Shown here: positions 52,651 through 62,195 of the stretch, piece by piece | How the letters are laid out: the number at the start of each line of letters is the position of its first letter | Numbering within the stretch: position 1 is the first letter of the stretch | Assembly (NCBI RefSeq): GCF_003716875.1 | Contig: NZ_CP033077.1 | Span: 186,001-250,000 of the forward strand | Direction of reading: 5' to 3' | Source of the DNA: Vibrio zhugei | GTDB lineage: Bacteria; Pseudomonadota; Gammaproteobacteria; Enterobacterales; Vibrionaceae | Length of the DNA: 64,000 bases | Position numbers and translations under genes: made by a program | The notes under the pieces: generated by a model | Databases searched by the model: none | Told to the model about the DNA's origin: nothing | The model's input: the letters and a program-made list of their open reading frames with translations, nothing else

Positions 52651-53638
52651 TCGCGTCCAGAATATGTTGGCCCAAGAAATCAGCAAACACATGGCCATTG
52701 TGTTCAAGCATTTTAGGGAACATCGAAATTGGCGTCATACCTGGGAAAGTATTGACTTCATTTAGGTAGACGTCACCGTCTGGCGTGAGGAAAAAGTCGA
52801 TCCGGGAAAGATGTCTTAACTTCATATGTACAAAGGCTTTTTTCGCAGATTCACGGATGATGTCGCGTTGTTCGTCCGTCAAATCATCCACTTCGACTTT
52901 GGTCAAAGAGTGGCTATCTGCCCCATACTTTTCTTCGTAGGTATAAAAGGCATTATTCGGAGCAATGACTTCGCCGGGCTGAGTAATAAATAACTCATTT
53001 TGATATTCATACGCGGCCACTTCAAGTTCTCGAGGCTGCACCGCTTTTTCAACCAGCACTTGTTCAGAAAACTGAAACGCGTGTTCAACCGCCTCAGCCA
53101 CACCGTCTAAAGATATGACCTTGTAACAACCTATCGATGAACCTTGCCTTGCCGCCTTAACAAACACCGCTCCCCATTGTTCAACCGCCTGCTGCGTGCG
53201 TGTGACTGCATCCGCATCATTGCTGGTTAAAAATAAGTAAGGCGTATTAGGAATGCCAATCGCATCGTACCAAAGCTTGGATGTGATTTTATTAAAACTA
53301 TTACTGCTTGCTTCGGGGCCACAGCCTAAATACGGAATATGAGCCAGATCGAGCATCGATTGAATGTCGCCGGTTTCTCCGGGAAATCCATGAATACAAG
53401 GAACAACGAAATCGATGGTATGAGTTTGCGAGACGCTCACCAACGAAGCAGAATTGATATCCAGCGTAACCAATTCTTGCGCGGCGTTATACCAACCTTG
53501 TGATGTTATCTCGACCCGAACCACATCAAAGTGATGATTGAGTTGCAACTGCTGTTCGATGTAATTGGCTGAAATAAGAGAGACGTCGTGCTCGGAAGAG
53601 CCGCCACCACACAGTAATAAAATTGTTGCTTTTGCCAT
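52634..53638 (-). CDS. ddl: D-alanine-D-alanine ligase
   Basis: 334 residues. ATP-grasp fold with the Ddl motifs LLCGGGSSEHDVSLISANYI, VKAARQGSSIGCYKV, EKAVQPRELEVAAYE and YLNEVNTFPGMTPISMFPKM. It joins two D-alanines for peptidoglycan precursors. Complete and of normal length. The overlap with the convergent recombinase gene is only at the last few codons. Confidence 0.95.
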   Translation of the reverse strand: MAKATILLLCGGGSSEHDVSLISANYIEQQLQLNHHFDVVRVEITSQGWYNAAQELVTLDINSASLVSVSQTHTIDFVVPCIHGFPGETGDIQSMLDLAHIPYLGCGPEASSNSFNKITSKLWYDAIGIPNTPYLFLTSNDADAVTRTQQAVEQWGAVFVKAARQGSSIGCYKVISLDGVAEAVEHAFQFSEQVLVEKAVQPRELEVAAYEYQNELFITQPGEVIAPNNAFYTYEEKYGADSHSLTKVEVDDLTDEQRDIIRESAKKAFVHMKLRHLSRIDFFLTPDGDVYLNEVNTFPGMTPISMFPKMLEHNGHVFADFLGQHILDAINPKV

Positions 53639-53762
53639 TCTTTAATCCGTGACTGACCTAATGAGGTTTTCAACTATAATAGTCGATTAGCCAACAACTT
53701 ACAGTGTTCTTAATGCATTGTTTACTGAATTTTAGCTTAACCGGTTATTTCGCGGACAATTA

Positions 53763-53782
53763 AGGGGCATAAATGCCCCTTT
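53763..53782. terminator. Terminator between SPOR gene and ddl
   Basis: Stem AAGGGGCAT / ATGCCCCTT in a 20-base palindromic hairpin, downstream of the SPOR lipoprotein gene on the minus strand; TTTT follows on the plus strand. Confidence 0.6.
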
Positions 53783-53793
53783 TGTCTGACCGC

Positions 53794-54357
53794 TTAATTC
53801 AGCTTATTCATGGTTGGGAATTTCGAATTCTTAATGGAATCGATACTCTTCACGAAGGGTTTGAGTTTAAGAATCTCTTGTGGGAGTGAATCGACGGCTT
53901 TTTTCGCTTGTCCACGTGTTGCAAAATCGCCATAAAGAACAGAGAACCATTTAGTTCCATTCACTTCTTTGTAGTTTTCCCAAATCGGTTGACCTTGCTT
54001 CGGTAATTCTTTAACAAAACGGTCAACTTTGCGCTGCGCACCGACAGCAACCACTTGAATTGTGTAACCAAAACGCGTTTGAGCTTGTTGCTGTTTCGTC
54101 GAAGGAGGCACAATACTGGTCATTGCGCGTTTCGGTTTTTGTGGCGCTTTGGCTTTAGACGGAGCTTGACTCACTTTAGGTGCGGCGTCTTGCTCAGACA
54201 CACCTTGTAATTCATCTTGGTTCGATGAGAGAGGCTGAGTAACGTCGGCGATTTTAAATTCTTCCCGGTGGCTCTGTGAGGTGACATCGGTAACGTAATG
54301 TTCAGTGGCACAAGCAGACAATAAAGCTGATAAGCCGATGATGATAATCTTTTTCAT
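53794..54357 (-). CDS. SPOR-domain lipoprotein
   Basis: 187 residues. Signal with lipobox LLSAC (Cys16, cut site), a low-complexity Gln/Lys/Pro/Ala linker (about 60-95), then a C-terminal SPOR domain (GYTIQVVAVGAQRKVDRF, GTKWFSVLYGDFATRGQAKKAVDSLP). SPOR domains bind denuded glycan at the division septum. Attached to the outer membrane, it probably acts at the cell-wall interface. A vibrio-specific member without a common name. Confidence 0.85.
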   Translation of the reverse strand: MKKIIIIGLSALLSACATEHYVTDVTSQSHREEFKIADVTQPLSSNQDELQGVSEQDAAPKVSQAPSKAKAPQKPKRAMTSIVPPSTKQQQAQTRFGYTIQVVAVGAQRKVDRFVKELPKQGQPIWENYKEVNGTKWFSVLYGDFATRGQAKKAVDSLPQEILKLKPFVKSIDSIKNSKFPTMNKLN

Positions 54358-54579
54358 GGGATCTCTAACACTCTTTATATAGATGTATCTTCAAATCATG
54401 CCGATAGGAGCGGCGAGAATCAAGTTGATGTTGCTAATATACAATGCTTTCCTGTGATTTATGACACAATATAGACTTAATCCACAGCAGTTGTGATCAT
54501 TCAAACACTAATCATACACTGAACAAGACACAATTCATTATAATAGTGATGCAAAACAGCACTTACGTTCTGATGAGTA

Positions 54580-57273
54580 ATGAATGATATGAATCGATTA
54601 ACCGCCCTACTCAACCCAAAATCGGTGGCCGTGATCGGCGCATCGACCCGTGCACATCGAGCTGGGCACGTCGTGATGAAGAATTTACTCAGTGGTGGAT
54701 TTAATGGGGTCATCATGCCTGTGAATCCAAGGTATTCTTCCGTATGTGGTGTCTTTGCTTATCCTGACATTCAGACGCTACCTCTCACACCCGATATTGC
54801 TATTCTCTGCACGCATGCGTCACGGAATATCGAGCTGATTCAACAATTGGCCGATAAAGGCGTGAAATTTACCATTATTATTTCTTCGGATATGTACAGT
54901 CGTGACGAACATGGAGAAACCATTAATGCGCGTTGTCAGCATATCGCGAAACTAACGGGCATGCGTATCTTAGGCCCGAACAGTTTAGGCGTGATTCTGC
55001 CTTGGGTGAATTTTAATGGCTCATTTTCTCCCACCACCACTCAGCAAGGCAGTATTGCCTTTATCTCACAGTCGGCAGCCGTGTGTACAACAATCCTTGA
55101 TTGGGCCAATGACAAAGGGATTGGTTTCTCGAGTTTCATCTCATTGGGTAATGCCAGTGATGTGGATTTTCCAGAGCTGTTAGATTATCTCAGTGTCGAG
55201 CGTCACACGAGCGCGATACTGCTCTACATTGATAGCATTCGTGATGCGCGGCGTTTTATGTCCGCTGCTCGTGCCGCGGCGCGCAACCGACGTATTTTGG
55301 TCGTGAAAAGTGGCCGCACGTTAACAGGAACGCGCGCCACCCATCAACATACTGGAGGGCTTGAATCGTTTGATATCGTGTATGACTCAGCAATACAGCG
55401 TGCTGGGATGCTGCGCGTGTACACCATGCATGAATTATTTGCTGCCGTTGAAACCCTAACTCATACAATCCCTCTACGAGGCGAGCGCTTAGCCATTATG
55501 ACCAACGGCGGTGGGCCGGCCATTATGGCGCTGGATACGCTCCTTGAGCGTGGCGGTAAGCTCGCTGAGCTTGAGCCCCCGATCATTGAACGTTTGAACA
55601 GTGTTCTTCCCGCCAGTTGGTCGCGTAACAATCCGATTGATATTGTTGGGGATGCGAATGCTGAGCGTTACATTGTCACATTGAATGCGTTGTTAGACAG
55701 TCAAAACATTGATGCGATTTTGATCATGCTAAGCCCCTCAGCCATTGCTGATGCCGATGAGACTGCGAAAGGAATCATCGAGTTTATACACAACGATGCC
55801 CGCGCCAAGAAATTTAATATCTTGACCAATTGGTCTGGCGAGCAATCGGTACATAGTGCAAGGAATCGCTTCACCCAAGCCGGTATTCCAACCTATCGCA
55901 CGCCTGAAAGCGCAGTCAGTGCCTTCATGCATTTGGTCGAGTATCGGCGTAACCAAAAACAATTAATGGAAACACCAACAACCACAGAGACATTACAACG
56001 AGGTCACCTTCAATTAGCCCATCAATGGATTCACGATAAATTAAGACTGGCGCCTCGCGTTCATTTAGAAACTCATCAGATTAAGCCGCTACTGCGCGCC
56101 TATCAATTTGACGTGCTTGCCACCTACATCGCCATTGATGCAAGCGAAGCCGTCCACTTGGCAAATCAAATCGGATATCCTGTGGCGTTAAAACTGCATT
56201 CTCCAGATATTATGCATAAATCCGACGTTCAAGGCGTGATGCTCAACTTACGTAACGCTCAAGAAGTTGCCAGTGCTGCGCAAGCGATCATTGACCGAGC
56301 CGAGGTCTCCTATCCTGGTGCACTGCTGCAAGGTTTGCAGGTGCAAGCCATGGCGCCAACCACTGGCGCAGAGGAACTGAGGGTCAAGGTGATTCAAGAC
56401 CCTATTTTTGGGCCAGTCATTTTACTCGGCCAAGGAGGCTCTGACTGGCGAGCGCACAGTGATGCGGTTGCTGGATTACCGCCCCTCAATACCACACTGG
56501 CTCGCTATATGATCATTCGCGCTCTTAAGCAAAACAAAATCCGCTTACAAAAGGGGCATGCTCAGTTTGAGCAAACGAAGTTAGCGCAATTCTTAGTTCG
56601 GCTCTCTCAAATGGTGATTGAGTGCCCGCAAATTGAGGTGCTAGATATTCATCCACTCCTCGCGGTACATGAACACTTTACGTTACTCGATGTGGATTTA
56701 ACCTTATGTGAGTTTTCAGGTGATGCTCAAAGTCGCTTAGCCATTCGCCCTTATCCCACTGAGCTGATCAGTGAGTGGCAAGACAATAAAGGTGACAATG
56801 TCACATTTCGTCCTATTCTGCCGGAAGATGAGCCGCTTCACGCGGACTTTATCCGGCATGTCACGAAAGATGATCTCTACAAACGTTTCTTTAATGAGGT
56901 CGGTGAATTCAATCATGAAGCATTAGCCAACATGACACAGATTGATTATGACCGAGAAATGGCGTTTGTCGCGGTGCAAAATGGCAACATTATTGGTGTT
57001 TCACGTGCGCTGATTAATCCAGAGAATACCAATGCGGAATTTGCTATTTTAATTCGCTCAGACTTAAAAGGACGAGGTTTGGGCAGGCAATTATTGGAAC
57101 GAGCGATTCACTATTGTCGCGATAAAGGAACGACCAAAATATCCGGCATGACAATGCCCTCTAACCAGGGCATGATCGCGTTAGCCAAACGGTGCGGATT
57201 TACCGTGGAAATATACCTTGAAGATGGAGTGGCAGAACTCGAATTGCCACTCCAAGACAGTCAAGCGCGTTAA
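54580..57273 (+). CDS. pat: Protein lysine acetyltransferase Pat (YfiQ-type)
   Basis: 897 residues. An NDP-forming acyl-CoA synthetase-like region (CoA-binding AVIGASTRAHRAGHVV at 15-30; succinyl-CoA ligase-like, ISQSAAVCTTILDW; ATP-grasp part, GYPVALKLHSPDIMHKSD) is fused to a C-terminal GNAT domain (about 730-885, with DLKGRGLGRQLLERAI as the acetyl-CoA loop). It acetylates lysines of metabolic enzymes such as acetyl-CoA synthetase. It overlaps the convergent LysR gene by four bases. Confidence 0.92.
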   Translation: MNDMNRLTALLNPKSVAVIGASTRAHRAGHVVMKNLLSGGFNGVIMPVNPRYSSVCGVFAYPDIQTLPLTPDIAILCTHASRNIELIQQLADKGVKFTIIISSDMYSRDEHGETINARCQHIAKLTGMRILGPNSLGVILPWVNFNGSFSPTTTQQGSIAFISQSAAVCTTILDWANDKGIGFSSFISLGNASDVDFPELLDYLSVERHTSAILLYIDSIRDARRFMSAARAAARNRRILVVKSGRTLTGTRATHQHTGGLESFDIVYDSAIQRAGMLRVYTMHELFAAVETLTHTIPLRGERLAIMTNGGGPAIMALDTLLERGGKLAELEPPIIERLNSVLPASWSRNNPIDIVGDANAERYIVTLNALLDSQNIDAILIMLSPSAIADADETAKGIIEFIHNDARAKKFNILTNWSGEQSVHSARNRFTQAGIPTYRTPESAVSAFMHLVEYRRNQKQLMETPTTTETLQRGHLQLAHQWIHDKLRLAPRVHLETHQIKPLLRAYQFDVLATYIAIDASEAVHLANQIGYPVALKLHSPDIMHKSDVQGVMLNLRNAQEVASAAQAIIDRAEVSYPGALLQGLQVQAMAPTTGAEELRVKVIQDPIFGPVILLGQGGSDWRAHSDAVAGLPPLNTTLARYMIIRALKQNKIRLQKGHAQFEQTKLAQFLVRLSQMVIECPQIEVLDIHPLLAVHEHFTLLDVDLTLCEFSGDAQSRLAIRPYPTELISEWQDNKGDNVTFRPILPEDEPLHADFIRHVTKDDLYKRFFNEVGEFNHEALANMTQIDYDREMAFVAVQNGNIIGVSRALINPENTNAEFAILIRSDLKGRGLGRQLLERAIHYCRDKGTTKISGMTMPSNQGMIALAKRCGFTVEIYLEDGVAELELPLQDSQAR

Positions 57274-58160
57274 CGTAAAGACCAGTGTTTTTTCAAATAT
57301 TGAATACACCAAGATTTGGCTTCACCCAGTTTATTACGTCGCCACGCCATGATGAGTTCTAACTCTCTCGGTTCGCTGCCTTCAATAAGCGTGAGCTGCC
57401 CACTATCAACAAACGGTTGAGCGACTTGAACCGGTAACGTTCCAATCCCTAGACCGGCCACCAAAGCTTCACATTTAACGCTCATATTCGTGACCGTTAA
57501 GCGAGGCTGTTTTTCCAGAATATTCACACTGATTGCAGGCTGATCGCGCGCGGTATCGGCAATCGCGACAATGCGATATTTCTGGCGGGTCACATCGTCA
57601 AATGGACCCGGTGAGCGCTTATGCACGTAATGTTCGCTCGCCGCGTACCACGCTATCTGCATTTTGCCCAAGTGTTCAGCTTTCACGTCTTGTGGCAGCG
57701 TTTCTATTTTTGGGCATACCAGCAAATCCGCACGATCCGTTGATAAGGATTCCCAGCATCCTGCGAGAATTTCTTCTTGTAAGCGTAAACGCGTTTTACT
57801 GACCACACTGAGGTCATCAACCAAAGGAAAGAAGTTCTTTACCGGAATAATACCGTCAAATGCGATGGTCATATCCAACTCCCACCCATTGGCCAAGACC
57901 GTCGCATCGTGCACCAGTTTTTCTGTGGATGACAACAGTAAACGCCCATGTTTGAGGATTAATTGCCCTGCTTCTGTAAAATTCGCTTTATGACCAGAGC
58001 GATCGAAGATCATGATATCCAAATCTTGCTCGAGTTTTTGAATCTGATAACTGAGTGAGCTGGGTGCTCGATTTAATTCATTGGCTGCCGCAGCGAAACT
58101 TCCTCGTCGATCGATCGCATCCAAGATGTGTAAAGCTTCAAGAGTAATAGGACTCTGCAC
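57270..58160 (-). CDS. LysR-family transcriptional regulator
   Basis: 296 residues from the GTG at 58160, nine bases after AAGGA; a longer frame upstream lacks a good site. HTH in LDAIDRRGSFAAAANELNRAPSSLSYQIQKLEQDL, ligand domain after residue 90 (LTMTIAFDGIIPVKNFFPL-like). Unknown target. It is convergent with pat. No divergent partner gene except the tiny ORF 340 bases away. Confidence 0.86.
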   Translation of the reverse strand: MQSPITLEALHILDAIDRRGSFAAAANELNRAPSSLSYQIQKLEQDLDIMIFDRSGHKANFTEAGQLILKHGRLLLSSTEKLVHDATVLANGWELDMTIAFDGIIPVKNFFPLVDDLSVVSKTRLRLQEEILAGCWESLSTDRADLLVCPKIETLPQDVKAEHLGKMQIAWYAASEHYVHKRSPGPFDDVTRQKYRIVAIADTARDQPAISVNILEKQPRLTVTNMSVKCEALVAGLGIGTLPVQVAQPFVDSGQLTLIEGSEPRELELIMAWRRNKLGEAKSWCIQYLKKHWSLR

Positions 58161-58502
58161 TATGGTTATTCCTTTATTATTTATGCAAAAGTGGCGTCTT
58201 ATCCCCACAATATCATGGCGTTAATTGTGGAGATTGGAGGTTAATGGCTGGTTAAAATAACAATTTACACGGCTAATAAACAAAAGCAAAGATAGCAGCA
58301 AAAAATAGTGACCTGTGTATATGAATCAAAATCAGTAATATGCGGTGGTTAAGTGTTTTATCTGCACCATGTGATTTAGTTATAGTGCATTAGATAATTA
58401 AACCAATAAAAAAGCAAACCATCGAGGTTTGCTTTATCTCAGAGTGAGCGCTAAAGAAGGTTGTGAACAACAGTGAGTTGACGCTCAATTCCCGTTTTAT
58501 CT
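58161..58502. other. Intergenic region upstream of LysR, with a terminator
   Basis: About 340 bases, AT-rich. It holds the terminator of the 25-residue ORF (58412-58437) and presumably the LysR promoter. Nothing else seen. Confidence 0.35.
58410..58438 (-). terminator. Terminator after the 25-residue ORF
   Basis: Stem AAAGCAAACC / GGTTTGCTTT with a 5-base loop; the minus strand continues into a T-run (TTTTTATT). Confidence 0.8.
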
Positions 58503-58580
58503 TAACGCTTGTTTTTGATTTCTTTAGAAATCATCACAACGCCGGTAACAATAAAAAATACAATCAGTCCCAAAGACATA
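58503..58580 (-). CDS. Tiny single-span membrane protein (25 aa)
   Basis: 25 codons, ATG at 58580 with AGGGG seven bases upstream. The peptide starts MSLGLIVFFIVTGVVM and ends with the basic tail KEIKNKR: a single transmembrane helix with a positive, probably cytosolic C terminus. It has its own terminator about 65 bases after its stop, and sgrR ends 90 bases upstream, so it is a likely separate gene. No family recognised. Confidence 0.6.
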
Positions 58581-58668
58581 ACCAGCCCCTATTCAGTAGT
58601 CGTTGATAGCTGAATCAATGATAGCAAAACCTGCTGTTTTTTACAGCAATTTATCGTTAAGCGTTGAA

Positions 58669-60363
58669 TTAGCTACGTTCAGGTTTTACCCATACTCGAC
58701 TAAAATCAAACCACCCCAATGCATTGCTTTTCGCATTTTGTAAAGCGCCACATTGGTCCTTAGAAACACCGAGCCAGCAATGGAACATCGGCACAATTTG
58801 ATAATGACTCAGGAGCGATTGTCCTAACTCTCGCCCAGGGAATTCACGCTGCGGGTCACAACGCCAAGCATCAATCTGCCCTACCCACTTAGCAAACACT
58901 TTTGGCGAACTCAGTTGCTGTATGTGAGAGTCGTCCAATAGCCATGCCGCAAGCGCCTCGTCACGACGATTGGCGATACCGGTACTCTGTAACCAAATAT
59001 CCACATCGAGTAGCAACTCGGATTCTGTTTCGTATTTCACAAACTCGACAGTCACACCGTCGGTAGCCAAAATCGATTTTAATACGTTCGCCAAGGTCGG
59101 GAACATAGGGTGATTGGCTTGATAGGCGATTTTTACACGCGCTTTACTAGGAAGAACACATTCCGCGTTAGCGGGCAATTGGTGATGCCATCCAGGTTTA
59201 AGACCATGTGCAGGCACCAATCCCATATCGATAATGCTGGACTCTGGCATTAAGCGCATTACGTTCAATGCCCGCAAACGATGAGAGAAATATTGCGCCC
59301 AATCATCACTTTTAGCGAGCCCATTGTGGCGATTTAACAATAAATACATGCATCCTGGGTCTAGATCTACGTCCTCTTTAGAATACATGCGCTGTCCTAA
59401 CTGGCTTGGAATATCAATGGACGGAAACACCAACGATGAATGCACTTCACTGATAACCCAGACCTCAACACGATCAAGCAATGGCCGATAACCGAAGTAT
59501 CCGTCATAAGCTTGTAAAATCAGTCGCTTATCATCATTCATGACGACTTTATATGGACCGGTTCCAACAGGGTAGATATCAAAATCGTCTTGCCGTTGTT
59601 CTTCAGGAAGAACAATATTCGCACAGGTTTCTGAGAGCCACAGTGGTAAATAATGGTCTGCGTGTGCTAATTGTATATCGACCACCCACTCAGAAGGCGA
59701 GCTGATTCGCTCAATATGAGCAAAGAGATGAAATGAACGCAGGTGACGTAAACTGTCTTGCACAATATCTGTGGTCAACAATGTACCGTTGTGAAAGCGT
59801 ACCCCTGGGCGCAGGTAAAAACGCCAATGCTCGGGTGTGATCGCCTCCCAATGGTGGGCGAGATCGGGCTGTACGTTTTCATCATCATCAAGCCGCGTCA
59901 ACCCATTAAAGACCTGCCTAACGATATGACGTTCAGAGCGCCGCATCGATTTCAATGGGTTGAGCATCGATAATGGCCGATAATATGGCAAGCGAATAAC
60001 AGGCAGTCCGTGAGAGTGCTGAACGCCCAAATAGCTTTGGATGACCTGAGTCAGTTTACTCGCATCTTGATCGAGTACACTTAATGCTTGGCTAACTTTG
60101 CCTTCATCCAGATAACGCCGAGCGAGGTTTTCACTCACATCCGCACGTGAGCGCTTAAACAATAATTGGGACAACTTGCCACGACCCGCTGCCGGGTGCC
60201 ACTCAATCCAGCCTTCTTCCTCCAGTTTGTTGAGAACGATACGCGCATTACGACGTGTGCAACACAAGATATTTGTCACATCATCGAGTTGAGTGTCCGC
60301 ATCTTCGCCATGAAAATGTTCAAAGAGCGTTTCAAACTGTACACGTAATCGGGGACTGCTCAT
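58669..60363 (-). CDS. sgrR: SgrR-family transcriptional regulator
   Basis: 564 residues. N-terminal winged helix (VTNILCCTRRNARIVLNKLEEEGWIEW) as in SgrR, then a long family-5 solute-binding-like domain (from about 120: YRPLSMLNPLKSMRRSERHIVRQVFNGL). In E. coli SgrR activates the sgrS RNA under sugar-phosphate stress and represses itself. No room for sgrS exists here. The ATG at 60363 has no purine-rich ribosome site; an inverted repeat brackets a TATAAT just upstream. Confidence 0.88.
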   Translation of the reverse strand: MSSPRLRVQFETLFEHFHGEDADTQLDDVTNILCCTRRNARIVLNKLEEEGWIEWHPAAGRGKLSQLLFKRSRADVSENLARRYLDEGKVSQALSVLDQDASKLTQVIQSYLGVQHSHGLPVIRLPYYRPLSMLNPLKSMRRSERHIVRQVFNGLTRLDDDENVQPDLAHHWEAITPEHWRFYLRPGVRFHNGTLLTTDIVQDSLRHLRSFHLFAHIERISSPSEWVVDIQLAHADHYLPLWLSETCANIVLPEEQRQDDFDIYPVGTGPYKVVMNDDKRLILQAYDGYFGYRPLLDRVEVWVISEVHSSLVFPSIDIPSQLGQRMYSKEDVDLDPGCMYLLLNRHNGLAKSDDWAQYFSHRLRALNVMRLMPESSIIDMGLVPAHGLKPGWHHQLPANAECVLPSKARVKIAYQANHPMFPTLANVLKSILATDGVTVEFVKYETESELLLDVDIWLQSTGIANRRDEALAAWLLDDSHIQQLSSPKVFAKWVGQIDAWRCDPQREFPGRELGQSLLSHYQIVPMFHCWLGVSKDQCGALQNAKSNALGWFDFSRVWVKPERS

Positions 60364-60367
60364 AAGG

Positions 60368-60408
60368 GAGGAAACTCATTACCTAATTATAGAAAGTTTA
60401 GTTTCCTC
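60368..60408 (-). promoter_or_regulatory. Inverted repeat over the sgrR promoter
   Basis: Arms GAGGAAACT (60368-60376) and AGTTTCCTC (60400-60408), nine perfect pairs, separated by 23 bases that contain TATAAT on the minus strand (60386-60391). A -35 is not clear. Position suits autorepression. Confidence 0.5.
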
Positions 60409-60444
60409 ATTTTTGCGAGTAGATGCAAGTCACCCACCCAAGAT

Positions 60445-60678
60445 TTAGCGAATTTCACAGCCTAACTGCTCACTTATCAGGGTAAGCTGTTCTAATGTAT
60501 CCAGTTTTAAAGACCACTTTACCCCACCCACATTCGCCATAATGACATTTGCCGTTTGGCCAAATAACGTTACGGCCTCTTGTTGTGCTTGTAACACGGT
60601 CTCGGGCATCTGAGTGAGACGAACCACGATTTCATGAGGCGTCACAATGATCGTGCCTTGAGAAAATTCAACACGCAT
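60445..60678 (-). CDS. DUF3389 protein
   Basis: 77 residues; RVEFSQGTIIVTPHEIVVRLTQM followed by an Ala/Gln helix and VGGVKWSLKLDTLEQLTLISEQLG, matching vibrio DUF3389 proteins. It is six bases after the thioesterase gene, so the two are co-transcribed. Function unknown. Confidence 0.8.
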   Translation of the reverse strand: MRVEFSQGTIIVTPHEIVVRLTQMPETVLQAQQEAVTLFGQTANVIMANVGGVKWSLKLDTLEQLTLISEQLGCEIR

Positions 60679-60683
60679 TGTGG

Positions 60684-61115
60684 TTACGCCTCTTTCTTAT
60701 GTCGTTTGACCGCTAACGTCAGACGGCTGGCACACACTAAACGCCCTTGTTCATCACAGATATCGATTTGCCAAACTTGAGTCATTCCACCACGATGCAA
60801 GGCAACCGCGGTCCCCGTCACCGTGCCACTTCTCATGCCACGCATATGGTTGGCGTTAATATCAATACCGACACAATAGCTATTCTCATCAACGCTGAAA
60901 AAACCCGCCACCGATCCCAAGGTTTCCGCTAATACGACCGATGCCCCGCCATGGAGCAATCCCATCGGCTGATGAGTGAAAGAACACACTGGCATCGTTG
61001 CAGACAGTCGGTCATCACCAATCTCGGTATAAACGATATTTAAATGCTCAATCAACGTATTGGCCGATGTCGCATTCAAAATATCGAGACTTATCGGCTT
61101 CTTCCAAATTTTCAT
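60684..61115 (-). CDS. Hotdog-fold thioesterase (PaaI/YdiI-type)
   Basis: 143 residues. Hotdog motif MGLLHGGASVVLAETLGSVAG, with the catalytic Glu in VLAETLG, and GIDINANHMRGMRSGTVTGTA. This branch includes 1,4-dihydroxy-2-naphthoyl-CoA hydrolase (YdiI/MenI) and PaaI; which CoA ester it prefers is not evident. Co-transcribed with the DUF3389 gene. Confidence 0.86.
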   Translation of the reverse strand: MKIWKKPISLDILNATSANTLIEHLNIVYTEIGDDRLSATMPVCSFTHQPMGLLHGGASVVLAETLGSVAGFFSVDENSYCVGIDINANHMRGMRSGTVTGTAVALHRGGMTQVWQIDICDEQGRLVCASRLTLAVKRHKKEA

Positions 61116-61363
61116 ACCCTAACCTCATTTTTCTTAATTTTTATTCTGCAATTACAACAAATACTTATAGAAAAGGCCATGCTTTCGAATGACTTTAGCA
61201 TTGCTAATTGGAGTTATGTTGTAACTAAAGCCACTAATTAGGCCTTTATGAGATAAATTCTGCTCAAAGCGTGATTAATTTACCTAATATCTCGAATACC
61301 CCTTTAAATCTTGTGTATAAAATGGATAATACGCGCCTTAATGATTTTATAAATGGTGATATC

Positions 61364-61930
61364 ATGTCAACTGAAGCTACTTTACTTGCACGCTGCAACG
61401 CTCATTGTGAATTATGTAATTCCGATGCTCCTCTTTCTCCTTACGTGGTATCACCACACACAAACGTAACCGTAGACCATGCGGTGATGCTTTGTGAAAC
61501 ATGTCGCTCACAAATTGAAAACCCAGAGACTGTGGATATGAATCACTGGCGTTGTTTGAACGACAGCATGTGGAGTCAAGAACCGGCGGTTCAAGTTCTC
61601 GCTTGGCGTCAGCTTAAACAGTTATCATCAGAGAATGGCTGGGCGCAAGATCTCTTAGACATGATGTATATGGAAGAAGAGACCCAAAAGTGGGCAGAAA
61701 TTGGCATGGATGACGATGCTGAAAAACCCCGTGATGTGAACGGCGTTGAGCTGAAAAAAGGCGATGACGTCACGATCATTAAAGATTTACCTATCAAAGG
61801 TTCATCACAAGTTATTAAACAAGGAACCGTGGTACGTGGCATTAGTGTCTCTGACGATCCTAAATTGGTATCAGGCAAAGCCAACGGCCAATCTATGTAC
61901 ATCATTGCTGAGTTCTGTCGTAAGAAATAA
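61364..61930 (+). CDS. PhnA-domain protein
   Basis: 188 residues from the ATG at 61364; an upstream in-frame stretch lacks conserved content. N-terminal zinc-ribbon type Cys pairs (CNAHCELCNSD; LCETCRSQ), a middle helical part (WAQDLLDMMYMEEETQKWAEIG) and the C-terminal PhnA fold (DVNGVELKKGDDVTIIKDLPIKGSSQVIKQGTVVRGI). Members were named after the phosphonate cluster but their job is unknown. Terminator follows. Confidence 0.88.
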   Translation: MSTEATLLARCNAHCELCNSDAPLSPYVVSPHTNVTVDHAVMLCETCRSQIENPETVDMNHWRCLNDSMWSQEPAVQVLAWRQLKQLSSENGWAQDLLDMMYMEEETQKWAEIGMDDDAEKPRDVNGVELKKGDDVTIIKDLPIKGSSQVIKQGTVVRGISVSDDPKLVSGKANGQSMYIIAEFCRKK

Positions 61931-61961
61931 TCCGGTCTAATGACCGCTATCGATGGATAAA

Positions 61962-61990
61962 AAAAAGCTGACATGACTGTCAGCTTTTTA
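61962..61990 (+). terminator. Terminator of the PhnA-domain gene
   Basis: Stem AAAAAGCTGACA / TGTCAGCTTTTT with a 4-base loop; T-run on the right arm. Also usable on the minus strand by the convergent small gene. Confidence 0.88.
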
Positions 61991-62009
61991 TTCACACTTG
62001 CTCAACACA

Positions 62010-62195
62010 TTACTGTAAACCAATATCTCGACGTAAGTAGTCAGACAGCTCTGCAGTATTGTAAAAAGATGTACTTTCTTTTTTCGATACTACAATATCG
62101 AACAAATGCTTAATCAATCCTTTGAAGTTAACCGAATAGGTTTTGTTATCCGTAGACGCATGCTCTAATGTATTCATTGACATTGTTTGTGACAT
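62010..62195 (-). CDS. DUF1127-like small protein
   Basis: 61 residues from the ATG at 62195 (an adjacent ATG is at 62198; AGGGGGCG precedes). Ends NTAELSDYLRRDIGLQ, resembling the C-terminal end of DUF1127 proteins, with a helical middle SVNFKGLIKHLFDIVV. Small DUF1127 proteins act in phosphate and carbon metabolism and RNA binding in other bacteria; none is proven here. Single gene, with the PhnA gene convergent. Confidence 0.7.
   Translation of the reverse strand: MSQTMSMNTLEHASTDNKTYSVNFKGLIKHLFDIVVSKKESTSFYNTAELSDYLRRDIGLQ

Noticed and set aside
60364..60444. sgrS small RNA next to sgrR
   Set aside because: Only 80 bases separate sgrR from the DUF3389 gene, too short for sgrS, and no matching hairpin-T-run RNA is seen.
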